A DNA stretch of 64,000 bases from Lepus europaeus. Its lineage: Eukaryota; Chordata; Mammalia; Lagomorpha; Leporidae. Where the stretch lies: positions 31,494,388 to 31,558,387 of the forward strand of contig NC_084828.1 of NCBI RefSeq assembly GCF_033115175.1, given 5' to 3'. The position numbers and the translations under genes are program-made. This document shows positions 12,866-24,963 of this stretch, piece after piece; the stretch's first letter is position 1, and every line of letters begins with the position of its first letter. The notes beneath the pieces were generated by a model, which ran no database searches, was not told the DNA's origin, and saw only the letters and a program-made list of their open reading frames with translations.

Positions 12866-13146
12866 GGGGCAGGTGTTTGGACCGGTGGTTCCATATCAGA
12901 GTGCCTGATTCAAGTCCCAGCTCCACTACCAGTCCAGTTTCCTGCTAAGGCACACACTGGCAGGCAGCAAATAAGGGTTTAAGTATTTTGGTCTCTCTCT
13001 TGTTAGGAGACCCAGATTGGGTTACTCTTAGCTTCGGCCTGGCCCAGCCCTGGGCACTTGTGAAGTAAACAAGCAGATGGAAGATCTCTCTCTGTTGTCT
13101 CTCTGTCTTGCTGCCTTTCAAATAAAAAGAAAATTAAATAAATGTT
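12866..13146 (+). mobile_element. C-repeat SINE, very old subtype
   Basis: A sense copy with GCAGGTGTTTGGACCGGTGG, CCTGATTCAAGTCCCAGCTC (B-box-like), AGCAGATGGAAGATCTCTCT and an AAATAAA-containing tail. Its divergence from the common subtype suggests an early lineage. Confidence 0.8.
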
Positions 13147-13974
13147 TTTGAAATCAGAGGGACTAATTAGAAATTAGAACAACATCTGCTCGTGGAGAGA
13201 GGTAGTGTGCAAGTAGAAGAGAATGAACATGAGGCAGCAACATCAATGAGAACCTAGTGAGAAGTCAGGCTAGAGAGACAGGTGAGGGGCAGGCCTTATG
13301 GGGTCTGGAAAAGCATGCTTTGGGTTTTTGTCTTTATTCTAAGAGCATTGCAAAATCATAGAAGGAGTTGTACAAAGGGGAATAGATACTACTGGACCTG
13401 TTTTGAAAAGATTTCTCTGACTCCTGTACGGAAAACAGTATTGTTAAATGTGCCCAAGTGAGAAGAGAGCCAAATAGGAGGCAGGCGCTGTGCTTGAGAG
13501 CAGACAGTGGGTGGGATTAGGGGAGGTGGCTGCATGGGAGCCTCCAGTGCATCTGACACTGGAGGATCTAGCTTTGTTGACTCCTCCCACATGATCAAAT
13601 TATTTTCAGCAATAATCATCGAACAAAACAACTTATTATAATAATAGATAATATATACAGGTAAGGAAGAATTTCTTTTACTGAACTTAGTATGTATGAG
13701 CCATATCGTGCCAATTTAGAAAAATTTGAAAAGTATATAACATGCACAAAAATAGGTAAAAACACAGCTATCTATTCAATTGCTTTTATTTCTCTTTAAC
13801 AGTTTTAACTTTAATTATCTGGTTATAGTTATATTACAATATATTATGTAAATAGGGTTCTTATAATTAAGTGAGTTTTTATACATCAATGATATCTGCA
13901 AAAACACAATTTCAGCAACAGCTATGGGATAGCATGGTTACTATGTTTAATTTTCTTGTTATTTTCCTAGTTTT
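13147..13974. other. Unassigned interval
   Basis: No gene or identifiable repeat. AT content rises after about 13640. Confidence 0.5.
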
Positions 13975-14300
13975 AAAAAAGTTTTTTTTATTTATTTGAA
14001 AGACAGGGTTACAGAGAGAGATAGAGACAGAGCGAGAGGGTCCTCCATCTGCTGGTCCACTCCTCAAATGGTCACAGTGGCCAAAGTTGAGCTGATCTTA
14101 AGCCAGGGGCCAGGAGCTTATTCTGGGTCTCCCACATGGATGCATGGCCCAAAGACTTGGGCCATCCTCTGCTGCCTTCTCAGGTGCACCAGCAGGAAGC
14201 TGGATCAGAAGTGGAGCAGCCAGGACTCGAACCGGCTCCCATATGGGATGTGTGTGCTGCAGGCCGGGGTTTTAACACACTGTGCTACAGCACTAGCCCC
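13975..14300 (-). mobile_element. C-repeat SINE, antisense
   Basis: TTTATTTGAAAGACAGGGTT, GA-rich block, TCTGCTGGTCCACTCCTCAA, body, and head complement GTGCTACAGCACTAGCCCC. Confidence 0.9.
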
Positions 14301-17300
14301 TTTTTTTGCTAGTTTTAAAATGAGAAACATCATAAATATAATGAAGCAATTCAATATGAATAATGAAATCAAATATACTGAACAAATAAAAATATTATGC
14401 ATAATGGTTCACACTGTTTTACCATTTAATGTTTTTTAAAGATTTATTAATTTATTTTAAAATTGTATTTAAGATTTACAGATTTCATGTATACAGGTTT
14501 AGGGACATAGTGATACTCCCTACCTTACCCTCCCTCCTGTTCATCCTCCCATCCTTCCTCCTCCTTCTCCTAGTTCCTCTCTAAATTTTTATAATGATCT
14601 ACTTTATTTCCTTTATACTCATATGATTAACCCTACACTAAGTAAAGAGTTCACTAAATAGTAAGAAGAAAAAAATACTGTTCAGGGCTGTAAACAACCA
14701 TTGAAGCTCAAAATGTCAAATTCACTCCTATATGTTGCATTTTGGGTACTCTATTAGTTACTACAGATCATGGAAAACATATGGTATTTGTCTTTTGGGA
14801 ACTTTTGGGGAACTTATTTCACTAAGTATCAGGGTTTCCAGTTGCATCCATTTTGTTGCAAAAGACTGGGTTTCATTCTTTTATAGCTGAGTAATATTCC
14901 ATAGTGTATATATACCATAATTCATTTATCCAATCATCAGTTGATGAACATCTGGGTTGATTCCCTATCTTAGCTGTTGTGAATTGAGCTGCAATGAACA
15001 TGGGAGTACAGATCACTCTTTCATAATCTGATTTATTTTTATTTGGTAAATTCCCTCAAGTGGGATTGCTAAGTCATATGGTATACCTATTTTCAGCTTT
15101 CTAAGGTATCTCTATACTGATTTCCACAATAGCTGTACTAGTTGACATTCCTGCCAACAGTGGATTAGGATATCTTTTCCCTCACTTAATTGCCAGAATT
15201 TGTTGTTTGTTGGTTTTTGTATGAGAGCCATTCTAACTGAGTGAGGTAAAACCTCATTGTGGTTTTGATTTGCATTTCCCTGAAGGCCAGTGATCCTGAG
15301 CATTTTTTCATGTGCGTGTTGGCCATTTGAATATCCTCTTTTGAAAAATTCCTATTCCAATCCTTTGCCTATTTATTAACTGATTATTTTGTTGTTGTTA
15401 AGTTTCTTGAGCTCCTTATAGATTCTGAATATTAATCCTTTATCAGTAGAATAGTTATCAGATATTTTCTTCCATTCTGCCAGTTGCCTTTTCACTTTGC
15501 TGAGAGTTTCTTTTGAGGTGTAGAATATTATCAGCTTGATGTAATCCCATTTATATATTTTTGCTTCGATTGCCTCTGTTTCTGGGGTCTTTTCCAAGAA
15601 GTCTTTGCCTATGCCAATGTCTTGCAGAGTTTCCCTAATATTCTCCTCTAGAAATTTGATAGTATCCAGTTGTAGAGTTAGAGTCTTGATCAATTTTATG
15701 TTGATTTTTGTATAAGACGTACGGTAGGGGTCCTGTTTCATACTTCTACATGTGGAGATCCAATTTTCCCAGCAACATTTGTTGAAGAGACAGTCCTTTC
15801 TCCAGGGATTGTTTTTAGTTCATTTGTCAAATATTAGTTGATTATAGATACGTGGATTGATTTCTGGAGTTTCTATTCTGTCCCATGGTCTACATTTCCA
15901 TTTTTGTGCCAGTACCAGGCTGTTTTGATTTTAATTGCCCTGTAGTATGTCTTGAAATCTTGTATTGTGATGTCTCCAGAGTTGTTTTTGTTCTATAAGA
16001 TTGTTTTAGCAATCTTGGGGTCTCTTTGTATTTTTATATGAATTTTAGCATCTTTTTTTTCTAGATCTGGGAAGAAAGTCATTAGTATTTTGATTGGGAT
16101 TGTATTGAATGTGTAAGTTGCTTTGCATAGTGTGGACATTTTGATCATATTAATTCTTTCAGTACACAGATATGGAAGATTCTTTAATTTTTGTCTGTCT
16201 TTTCTATTTCTTTCTTTAATGTTTTGCAATTTTAATTGTAGAGATCTTTCATCTCCCTGGTAAAATGTTTTCCAAGGCATTTATTTTTTTCTATAGATAT
16301 TATGAGTGGGATTAATCTTAGATATTCTTTCTCAGCCATGATATTGTCTTTGTATACAAAGGCTATTGATTTTTGTGTATGAATTTTATATTCTGCCACT
16401 TTACCAAACTCTTTTATGAGTTCCACTAGTCTCTTAGTGGTATCTACCAGTTCTCTAATAAATACAATCATGTATCTGCAAATAAGGATAGTTTGACTTC
16501 CTCCTTTCTAATTTGCGTCCCCTTGATTCCCTTTCTTGCCTAATGGCTCTAAGTCTTCCACCACTAACGGACATCCTTGTCTGGCTATGGATCTTAGTAG
16601 AAATTCTTACATCTTTTCCCTATTCAATAAAATGCTGGCTGTGAGTTTGTCATAAATTACCTTGATTGTGTTGAGGAATGTTCCTTCTTTACCCAAATTA
16701 TTTAAGATTTTCCTCATGAAAGGCTATTGTATTTATTCAAATACTTTCTCTGCATCTATGGAGATAATTATATGGTTTTTAGGTGTTTATTTAGTTTGTG
16801 AATGTGATGAACTGCTTTTATTGAATTGTGAATGTTGAATCATCCCTGCATACTAGGGGTGAATCTCACTTGGTCTGGGTGAATGATCTTTATCATGTAT
16901 TGCTGGATTTGATTAGCTAGGATTTTGCTAAGGAATTTTGCATCTATGTTCAGAGATATTGGCTATAGTTTTCTTTGTCTGTTGTATCTTTTTTTCTGGT
17001 TTAGGAATTAAGATGATGCTGGCCTCACAGAAGGAGTTTGGGGGGATTCCCTCCCTTTCAACTGTTTTGAATCACTTGAGAAGAATTGGAATTAGTTCTT
17101 TGAAAGTCTGGTAGAGATAATAAGTGAAGCCATCTAGTCCTGGGATTTTTTTTTTTTTATTGAGAGGATGTTTATTGATGATTCAATTTCCATCTTGGTT
17201 ATTGGTCTATTTAGGTTTTCTAAGTCTTATGACTCAATGTTGGTAGATTTCATGTGTCCAGGAATCTGTCCATTTTTCCTACATTTTCCAATTTGTTGGC

Positions 17301-17644
17301 ATATAGCTCTTTGCAGTAATTCCTGATGATTATTATTATTTATGTGGTATCTGTCTTTAAGTTTGCTTTTTCATCTCTGATTTTATTGAATTGGATCTTC
17401 TGCCTCCTTTTTTGATTAGTTGGGCCAATGGTGTATCAATTTTGCTTATTTTTTAAAAAACGGCTTTTTTCACTCATCTTTGAATTTTTTATTTTCAATT
17501 TTGATTATTCCACAATTTTAATTATTTCTTTCCTCCTATTAATTTTGGGCTTTTTTTTAGGTATTTGAGATGGATTGATAGTTCATTTGTTTGATGTCTT
17601 TCCAATTTTTTGATGTAGATACCAATTGCTCTAAACCTTCCTCT

Positions 17645-18137
17645 TCTCTGAAGGGAGGAGAGAACTTCCACTTTGACTATGACCTTGTCTAAATATGATC
17701 AGAGTTGGTGAACTCAAAAGGCTTCCATAGCTTTGGCAACTCATGACAAGAGCCAGGGTGATTACTGATGCCATAAACAAGAGTGTCAATTTGTTAAGTC
17801 AACAACAGGAGTCACTGTGTACTTACTCCTCATGTAGGATCTCTGTCCTTAATGTGCTGTACATTGTGATTTAATGCTTTAACTAGTACTCAAACAGTAT
17901 TTTTCACTTTGTGTTTCTATGTGGGTGCAAACTGTTGAAATCTTTACTTAATATATACTAAACTGATCTTCTGTATATAAAGAGAATTGAAAATGAATCT
18001 TGATGTGAATGGAAGGGGAGAGGGAGCGGGAAAGGGGAGGGTTGTGGGTGGGAGGGAAGTTATGGGGGGGAAAGCCATTGTAATCCATAAGGTGTACTTT
18101 GGAAATTTATACTTATTAAATAAAAATTTAAAAAAAA
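17645..18137 (+). mobile_element. L1 3'UTR fragment inside the antisense L1
   Basis: A sense 3' end beginning CTCTGAAGGGAGGAGAGAAC and passing through AACAACAGGAGTCACTGTGT, the G-rich purine tract and AAATAAAAATTTAAAAAAAA. The host L1 reads AAACCTTCCTCTT just before it and AACTCCCTCTTAAC after it, an imperfect target duplication. It is a B-type 3' end: CTGTACATTG, ACTCAAACAG, AAACTGATCTTCTGTATATA. Confidence 0.9.
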
Positions 18138-18180
18138 AAACTCCCTCTTAACACTGCTTCTCCTGTATCCCATAAGTTTT

Positions 18181-18515
18181 TTTTTTTTTTTTTTTTGATA
18201 GGCAGACTGGACAGCGAGAGACAGAGACAGAGAGAAAGGTCTTCCTTGTGCTGTTGGTTCACCCTCCAATGGCCACTGCAGCTGGTCGGCATATCACGCT
18301 GATCCAAAGCCAGGAGCCAGGTGCTTCTCCTGGTCTCCCATGTGGGTGCAGGGCCGAAGGACTTGGGCCATTCTCCACTGCACTCCTGGGCCTTAGCAGA
18401 GAGCTGGCCTGGAAGAGGGGCAACCAGGACAGAATCTGGCACCCCGACAGGGACTAGAACCTGGTGTGCCGTTGCTACAGGTGGAGGATTAGCCTATTGA
18501 GCCACGGTGCCAGCC
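18181..18515 (-). mobile_element. C-repeat SINE, young, antisense, inside old L1
   Basis: A long T-run, GATAGGCAGACTGGACAGCG, the body and ATTAGCCTATTGAGCCACGG. CCCATAAGTTTT of the host L1 is present on both sides (about 18169 and 18516), a clear target duplication. Confidence 0.93.
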
Positions 18516-18840
18516 CCATAAGTTTTGATAGGTTGTACTGTCATCATTTATTTCCAGAAATTTTTTGATTTCCCTTTTGATTTCTTCTATGATCCACTGT
18601 TCATTTAAGAGCATGTTGATCATTCTTCCTGTGCTTTCTTATTTTCTTGAGAAATTATTATCAATTTCCAGCTTCATTCCACTGTGGTTAGAGAAGATGC
18701 ATGGTATGATTTCAATTTTTATTTGAACTTGATAGACTTGCTTTATGTCCTAGCATATCCTAGAGAAAGTCCATGCACTTTCTTGGAGGCAGTAAATGGA
18801 TGGGTTTTGTTTTTTAATCTTTACAGCCAGCCTGTATCTT

Positions 18841-19186
18841 TTTTTTTTTAGATTTTATTTATTTATTTATTTGAGAGAGAGATAGTTAGAGACAGTGAGA
18901 GGGAGAGACAGAGAAAAAGGTCTTCCATCTGCTGGTTCACTCCCCAGGTGGCTGTAACGGTCAGAGCTGAGCCAATCCAAAACCAAGAGCCAGGTGCTTC
19001 TTCCCAGTCTCCCGTGTGGGTGCAGGGGCCCAAGAACTTGGGGCATCTTCTACTGCTTTCTCAGGCCACAGCAGAGAGCTGGATTGGAAGAAGAGCAGCT
19101 GGGACTAGAACCGACACCCATATGCGGTGCCCGCACCAAAGGAGGAGGACTAACCTACTTCGCCATGGTGCCAGCCCCTATCCTGT
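18841..19186 (-). mobile_element. C-repeat SINE, antisense, inside old L1
   Basis: T-run, AGATTTTATTTATTTATT, GA-rich block, CATCTGCTGGTTCACTCCCC and head complement ending GGTGCCAGCCCC. CCTGTATCTTTT flanks both sides (about 18829 and 19190). Confidence 0.92.
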
Positions 19187-19348
19187 ATCTTTTAATTGGA
19201 GAATTTAGGCCATTTACATGCAAGGTTACTATTGATAAGTAACAACTTGGCCCTGCCATTATTCTGTAAATATTCCTATTCTTTGCTTGTTATTTACTTG
19301 TACTTTTAATGGGAGCTTTTCTGCCTTCATATTCTTTCATAATGATGA

Positions 19349-19983
19349 CTCTCAACTAGAGCCTAGGGAGATTACTGACGCCATGAACAGGAGTGTCAAA
19401 TTGTTAAGTCAGCAACAGAAGTCACTGTGTACTTACATCCCATGTGAGATCTGTCCTTAATGTGTTGTCTAATGTGCAGTGATGCTATAACTAGTACTGA
19501 AACAGTATTTTTACACTTTGTGTTTCTGTGTGGGTACAAACTGATGAGATCTTCACTAATTATATACTGAATCGATCTTCTGTATATAAAGATAATTGGA
19601 AATGAAAAAAAAAAAAGCCTGGTGTTAAATTGGAAATGGCATAGAAAATTAATTAATTTTTAAAAAATATTATGTAGGATCTGTCTTTAATGTGCTGTAC
19701 ACGATTATTTAATGCTATAACTAGTACTCCAACAGCATTTTTTTTCACTTTGTGTTGCTATATGGGGGCAAACTGTTGAAATTGTTACCTAATATATACT
19801 AAACTGATCTTCTGTATATAAAGAGAATTGAAAATGAATCATGATGTGATTGGAAAGGGAGAGGGAGTGGGAAAGTGGAGGGTTGTGGGTGGGAGGGAAG
19901 TTTTGGGAGGGGGAAGCCATTGTAACCCATAAGCTGTACTTTGGAAATTTATATTCATTAAATGAAAGTTTAATAAAAAAAAA
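19349..19983 (+). mobile_element. L1 3' fragment with composite (A+B) 3'UTR, inside old L1
   Basis: It starts AACTAGAGCCTAGGGAG and first gives an A-type L1 3' end up to AAGATAATTGGAAATG and an A12 run (about 19601-19615). A spacer follows (GCCTGGTGTTAAATTGGAAA onward), then a second, B-type 3' end from about 19666 with the G-rich tract and A-tail. The same composite ends the full-length L1 at 48-55 kb. TGACTCTC flanks the insert (about 19341 and 19984). Confidence 0.9.
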
Positions 19984-20665
19984 TGACTCTCTTACTGTGT
20001 TTCTGTATGTAGCACATCCTTAAGCATCATTTGCAAGGCTGGATAAGTGGTGAAAACTTTTCAATTTCTGTTTGTCGTGGAAGGTCTTTATTTCACCTTC
20101 ATTCATAAATGAGAGCTTGTCAGGGCACAGTATTCTGGGTTGCCATTTTTTTCTCTTAAAATCTAGGCTATGTCTCTTCATTCTCTCCTAAACTGTAGGG
20201 TTTCTGATAAGAAGTCAGCTTTGGGTCTACTTGGAGATATTCTGATGGTAATTTGGCATTTCTCTCATGCAGTTTTGAATCTTTTTTATGTTTTACTGTT
20301 GAAAGTTTGACTACAATGTGTCTTGGTGAAGATCTTTCCTGGTCATGTCTATTAGAAGTTTTATGTGCCTCATGTAGTTGAACATCCATTTATTTAATCA
20401 GATTAGGGAAATTTTCTGTTATTATTTCACTGAATACATCTTTTAATACATTATCTCTTTCCACAGCTTCAGAAACTCCTAAGACCCATATATTGGGTCA
20501 TTTGATATTATCCCCTAAATTTCCAACACTGTTTTGAATTTTTCTAATTTCTTTTTTATCTGACAAAAATTTCCTAAGATTTGTCTTTTCACTCAGATAC
20601 TCTTTCTTTTGCCTCACCAAGTCTGTTGTTAAGGCTTTCTATTGAATTTTTTCAAACCACAAACA

Positions 20666-20982
20666 TTTTAATGGCTTATACATTTGGGTGATATACCTTC
20701 TGCACACACTTCCTCCAAAACAAAAAACGAAAAGCTAATTTAGTTGGTTTCCACATAAGGCAAATGACAAAATTAATCCCATTTGCATAGTCAAGGTGTC
20801 AAGGAATGTTTTCCTGGCTTTTGCTTGTTTCCTTTGCTATCACATCTCTACAAATTGTAGGAGCTCAAGCACATTAACCATAATAGAAAATTGTACTATT
20901 CTGCAAAATTAAATTGTTAATTCTAACTTTTATTTTTATACAATTTGCAGAATGGACTTGAAATGATTGTGATAGTTTGTTT
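20666..20982. other. Unassigned interval
   Basis: AT-rich; no gene or repeat was recognised between the L1 and a SINE. Confidence 0.5.
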
Positions 20983-21333
20983 GTTTGTTTGTTTTTTTTG
21001 GACAGGCAGAGTGGACAGTGAGAGAGAGAGAGAGACGAAGAGAAAGGTCTTCCTTTGCCGTTGGTTCACCTTCCAATGGCCGCTGCGGCCAGCGTGCTGT
21101 GGCTAGCGCACCACGCTGATCCGATGGTAGGAGCCAGGTGTTTCTCCTGGTCTCCCATGGGGTGCAGGGCCCAAGCACTTGGGCCATCCTCCACTGCACT
21201 CCCTGGCCACAGCAGAGAGCTGGCCTGGAAGAAGGGCAACCGGGACAGAATCCAGCACCCCGACCGAGACTAGAACCCGGTGTGCCGGCGCTGCAAGGCG
21301 GAGTATTAGCCTATTGAGCCGCAGCACCGGCCG
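20983..21333 (-). mobile_element. C-repeat SINE, young, antisense
   Basis: GTTTGTTTGTTTGTTTTTTT tail complement, GGACAGGCAGAGTGGACAGT, body, ACCGAGACTAGAACCCGGTG and ATTAGCCTATTGAGCCGC. GTGATAG occurs on both sides (about 20973 and 21334), a probable target duplication. Confidence 0.92.
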
Positions 21334-21339
21334 TGATAG

Positions 21340-21525
21340 GTTTTAATGGCTGCAATGAAGCCAGGAGCTAGGAGATTTTTCTGGGTTTCCTACTTGGGTG
21401 GCAGCAGACACATTAGCAGTGACCTTGATCAGAAGTGGAATAGCTGGAACTCAAACCAGTGCCCATATAGGATGCCTTTTAGCAGGCAGAGGCTTAACCT
21501 GCTGTGCCACAGTGCCTGCCCCTGC
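21340..21525 (-). mobile_element. C-repeat SINE fragment, older, antisense
   Basis: Only the head half remains: AAGCCAGGAGCTAGGAGATT to AACCTGCTGTGCCACAGTGC. It begins right after the young SINE. Confidence 0.82.
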
Positions 21526-21898
21526 TCTTTCCAGTTTAACTGATGGCTTCACCTTGGACAAGATTTACAAATCAATCTGAATATGTGTTTGTACCAAGGA
21601 GGTCTTATGAAGCAGAGACATCATGAGGATAGGATCTGTAGGAGAATTCTACTTCATAGAATTCCTTAAACGGAATACATTTGACTCTCTTGAGTGGGGT
21701 GGAAATAGAGGTCAGAGAAGATGGATCAAAATTCACTTTACTCATCTGCAGGAACTAATAATGGAGATGAATATTTTTCTTTGTAGTTGCCAGAGGAACC
21801 ACCTTTGCCCATATGGAGAGGGAAACTTGTGGGATAACCCAGATTAATGATCATTCCTAAAATGTGCGTTTGAAAACATTTTGAAGGTGTCGAAGAGA
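21526..21898. other. Unassigned interval
   Basis: Nothing was recognised. A 74-codon plus-strand frame at 21623-21847 has no family features. Confidence 0.5.
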
Positions 21899-22690
21899 TT
21901 TCACAAATAAGACCAGTGTAAGCAAATAATGAAGGATAGAATTAAAAGGGAGAGAATGACCCTGCAGGGGAAGCAGGACACACAGCAGACTCATAGAATG
22001 GCAAATGCCCAAAACAGCACTCCTGCCTCAGAATCAACCCTTGGGACATTTGGATCTGGCTAAAAGTCCATGAGAGTCTCACAGGCATGGAAAGCCATGA
22101 CATGGTGGCAAACAAACAAACAAACAAACAAAAAACAACAATCTAAATGAAAGATCCTGGTGAATAAGACCCCAGCAGAAGGAACAGGCCATCAAGGAGA
22201 GAGGCGCCTTTCACTGAAGGGAGGAAGGAACCTCCACTGTGATATGGCCTTGACTAAACAAATTCAGAGTCAGTGAACTCAAGGGGCTTCCATAGCCTAG
22301 ACAGCTCTTAGCAAGAGTCTCGGGTGATTGCTGATGTCATAAATAAGAGTGCCAATTGTTAAATCAACAACAGGAGTCACTGTGTACATGCTCCCCACGT
22401 AGGATCTCTGTCCTTAATGTGTTATACTATGAAACTTAAAAACACTACTAGTTGAACAATACCCTATACCTTGTGTGGTTGTGTGAGTGCAGCCTGTTGA
22501 AATCCTTGCTTAGTATATACTAAGTTGATCTTCAGTATATGAAGGTAATTGAAAATGAAACTCGATGAAGGGCAGGATGGGAGAGGGAGTGGGAGAGGGG
22601 AGGGCCAAGGGAGGGAGGGAGGTTGTGGGGGGAAGCCACAACAATACAAAAGTTGCACTTTGTAAATTCACATTTATTAAATAAAAAATA
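21899..22690 (+). mobile_element. L1 3'UTR fragment
   Basis: Sense 3'UTR with CACACAGCAGACTCATAGAA, AGGAGTCACTGTGTACATGC, CTTCAGTATATGAAGGTAAT, the G-rich purine tract and an AATAAAA tail. It contains (CAAA)n at about 22108-22133. It is more diverged than the composite copies, so it is an older 3'UTR type. Confidence 0.88.
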
Positions 22691-22728
22691 ATAACTATAT
22701 AACAAACAAAAAAAAGAAAAAAAAGAAC

Positions 22729-23086
22729 TTAATACTTTACCCTTTTAGTATTCTTTATGTTCTACTTAAAACTATTGGTTGAACTCTGTAATTAATACAC
22801 AATTTTTCTTAGGTGTTTAATTAATGCTATAACTAGTACTCAAATAGTATTTTACACTTTGTGTTTCTGTGTGGGTGCAAACTGTTGAAATCTTTACTTA
22901 ATATATGCTAAATTGATCTTCTGTATATAAAGATACTTGAAAATTAATCTTGATGTGAATGGAAGAGGAGAGGGGGTGGGAGAGGGGAGTGTTGTGGGTG
23001 GGAGGAAAGTTATGGGGGGGAAGCTATTGGAATCCATAAGGTGTACTTTGGAAATTTATACTCATCAAATAAAATTTAAAAAAAAG
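22729..23086 (+). mobile_element. L1 3' fragment with internally deleted 3'UTR
   Basis: It begins with the start of the L1 3'UTR (AATACTTTACCCTTTTAGTA to TTCTTAGGTGTTTAA) and then jumps straight to the B-type 3' end (TTAATGCTATAACTAGTACT), omitting about 1 kb present in the 48-55 kb L1. It ends with the G-rich tract and AAATAAAATTTAAAAAAAAG. Confidence 0.87.
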
Positions 23087-24963
23087 AGTCACCAGATCCA
23101 CAAAAATGTTACATTTTCCAATAATCTGTAAGAATTTAATGTAATCAAAGGGCTATGACACAAATGGGGATTATTATAAAAAAAGTCAAGCAGCATAATA
23201 CTTTTTAAATTCTATTTTACCAAGTGGTAGCTCTACTATATCAATAAATGCCGGAGGTTGATAGGAAGTCATATATACACAAAGAAGCATAGATTTTTTT
23301 ATTATTAAATGCTGACATGTTTGCTAATAAATCATTCATTGATTCTGTAAAATATTTATCGATGTTGGATGAATGCCAGGACTGGGCTCTGCAGTGGTCC
23401 CAGCCCTCCCAGGGATTATGGGAGAGTTGTAATGGAAACAGAAATGCTCCGGGAGCTCTTAGGTATGGATGCCTGTCTTTACTCATCTGTTCCTGAATCT
23501 GTTCCTTGTATTTTTCCACCTCTGCTCTGTGTCTCAGGAGACCTGAATTTTCAGGCTACATTTTCCAGGCTTAGCAGGGTTATGAAAGGGTTTGGCTGAA
23601 GAGAGGCACTAAAGGCAGACTGGAAGGTGGGAGAATTGGAAATGTCAATATATTTGTCCTCTTGTCCTCAGATAGCATCTTTGGACATTGCTGTGTCTCT
23701 TCCATGACTCCCAATCCTGTTCGGCAGGCTTCACTTCTGGCCTCTGATGTGGGCTGTCAGAAGCGTTGAATCTTTATGTCTCTTCCCAATCTGCATTTGG
23801 TAATAATTTGGTAACTTGAAATTGGCCACAATGATGCACTTACACCAGAGAAATGGACAAATAGGTATTTTTCCCCTCCAGAGAGCTGGATGTTAAAAAT
23901 TTACCTGTATACCAATGGTTCTAGTAATTTCACTTCTTTTAGTTGCTCTTCAAACCCTAAAGATGGCGCTTGGTTTTCTGCTGTTGTTATTCCCTCAGTT
24001 GCCTCAACTTTTCAAACCTTTCTTCAATTGCATAGTTAGCTCCTTGTATTAAATCCTCCTTACTGGGATATCTAGAATGGTTAATATTTCTCTAATAGTA
24101 TTAAATGTTAACAAAGCAACTAATCTGGACCTGGACTTAACCCACTATGCCACAACCCCAGTCCCTGTACCGATTTCTAAACAATAAAATGGATATAACT
24201 TGGTCATAGGATAAGGAGATAAGGAAGAGGCATGATTTAGCCTCAGGTCTAGATTTTTGGTTTGAGAATGTAGCTAGGTAATGGCAATTTGTTAGGAGTG
24301 AAAACAGACAGGAGGCAGGCTTGGGGTAGATGTAGAAATGAAGAATTTGAGTTGCACATGGGATACCCAAGAGTGGATCTCAAGTAGAGCTTCATGGAAT
24401 CTCCAACACAAGGGAGATCTCTTGAAACCCTCTTCCTCTTTCTGATCTCTCAATTGCTTTTCTCACCACATTATTTTACCTCTCTTTTGTACCTTCATAA
24501 TACAAATCCTAGTTTCATGTATATATACTCTATTCCCTCCTGCTGTAGAAAAACCTGCCTTCCAAAAGCTCACATTCCCCACCAGATTCAGCTGGCCATC
24601 TCTTCCCAACTTCATAGGTGCTTTGGTTTCCACAATAACCATTTCCACATCCTCTCTTCCCATTCTTCCTCCATCCATTGAAATCTGGCTCCCAATTCTA
24701 TCATCTGGAGCTGATATTGGCAAACAGCAATTTATTGCCAAACCCAACTGGCTCTCAGCTCTGAGCTGGCCAGAGGTGATAAATTCTGATGAGTGGCCAG
24801 TACATAGCATAGTTACTGTTATGGTTAAGCTGAATTATTTTTTAATGATACTGCTAAATTTATTTTTTCTCAAGAGGAATTATCTTTACAATTTATCACT
24901 TATGAGATCATCTCCTTTTTAAATGAATTTCTGTATCAAATTATTCTTAAAACAACTGGAGAG
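23087..24963. other. Mostly unassigned interval with a small SINE remnant
   Basis: No gene was identified. A piece of antisense C-repeat head complement (ACCCACTATGCCACAACCCC) lies at about 24138-24165. Frames at 24394-24922 on both strands have no recognisable family. Confidence 0.5.

Larger units (their letters stand above)
14428..20665 (-). mobile_element. Old L1 LINE, antisense, 5'-truncated in ORF1, with four nested insertions
   Basis: Reading leftward on the minus strand, the element runs from ORF1 (20.66-20.0 kb; EEDRSSPRH-like RNA-binding part at about 20.3 kb) through endonuclease and reverse transcriptase to the ORF2 C-terminus and 3'UTR near 14.43 kb. Plus-strand landmarks are GGCATTTCTCTCATGCAG (ORF1), TGTATCTTTTAATTGGAGAA, CACTGTGGTTAGAGAAGATG, ATCTGCAAATAAGGATAG (by the reverse-transcriptase catalytic site) and GAGTAATATTCCATAGTGTA (ORF2 C-terminus). 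Open frames are short, so it is long dead. It is interrupted at 17645-18137, 18181-18515, 18841-19186 and 19349-19983, and sequence continues correctly across each gap. Confidence 0.88.

Noticed and set aside
12513-12866. Overlapping 80-136 codon frames on both strands in SINEs (also at 1-580, 18.1-18.5, 21.0-21.3, 27.1-27.4, 39.4-39.9 and 60.0-60.3 kb)
   Set aside because: They lie wholly in C-repeat SINEs and recur wherever the SINE occurs; GA/CT blocks give Ser/Leu and Arg/Glu runs. They are noncoding.
24394-24922. Frames of 95-115 codons on both strands
   Set aside because: Hydrophobic or mixed composition without motif; opposite-strand frames overlap, as expected from chance in this base composition.
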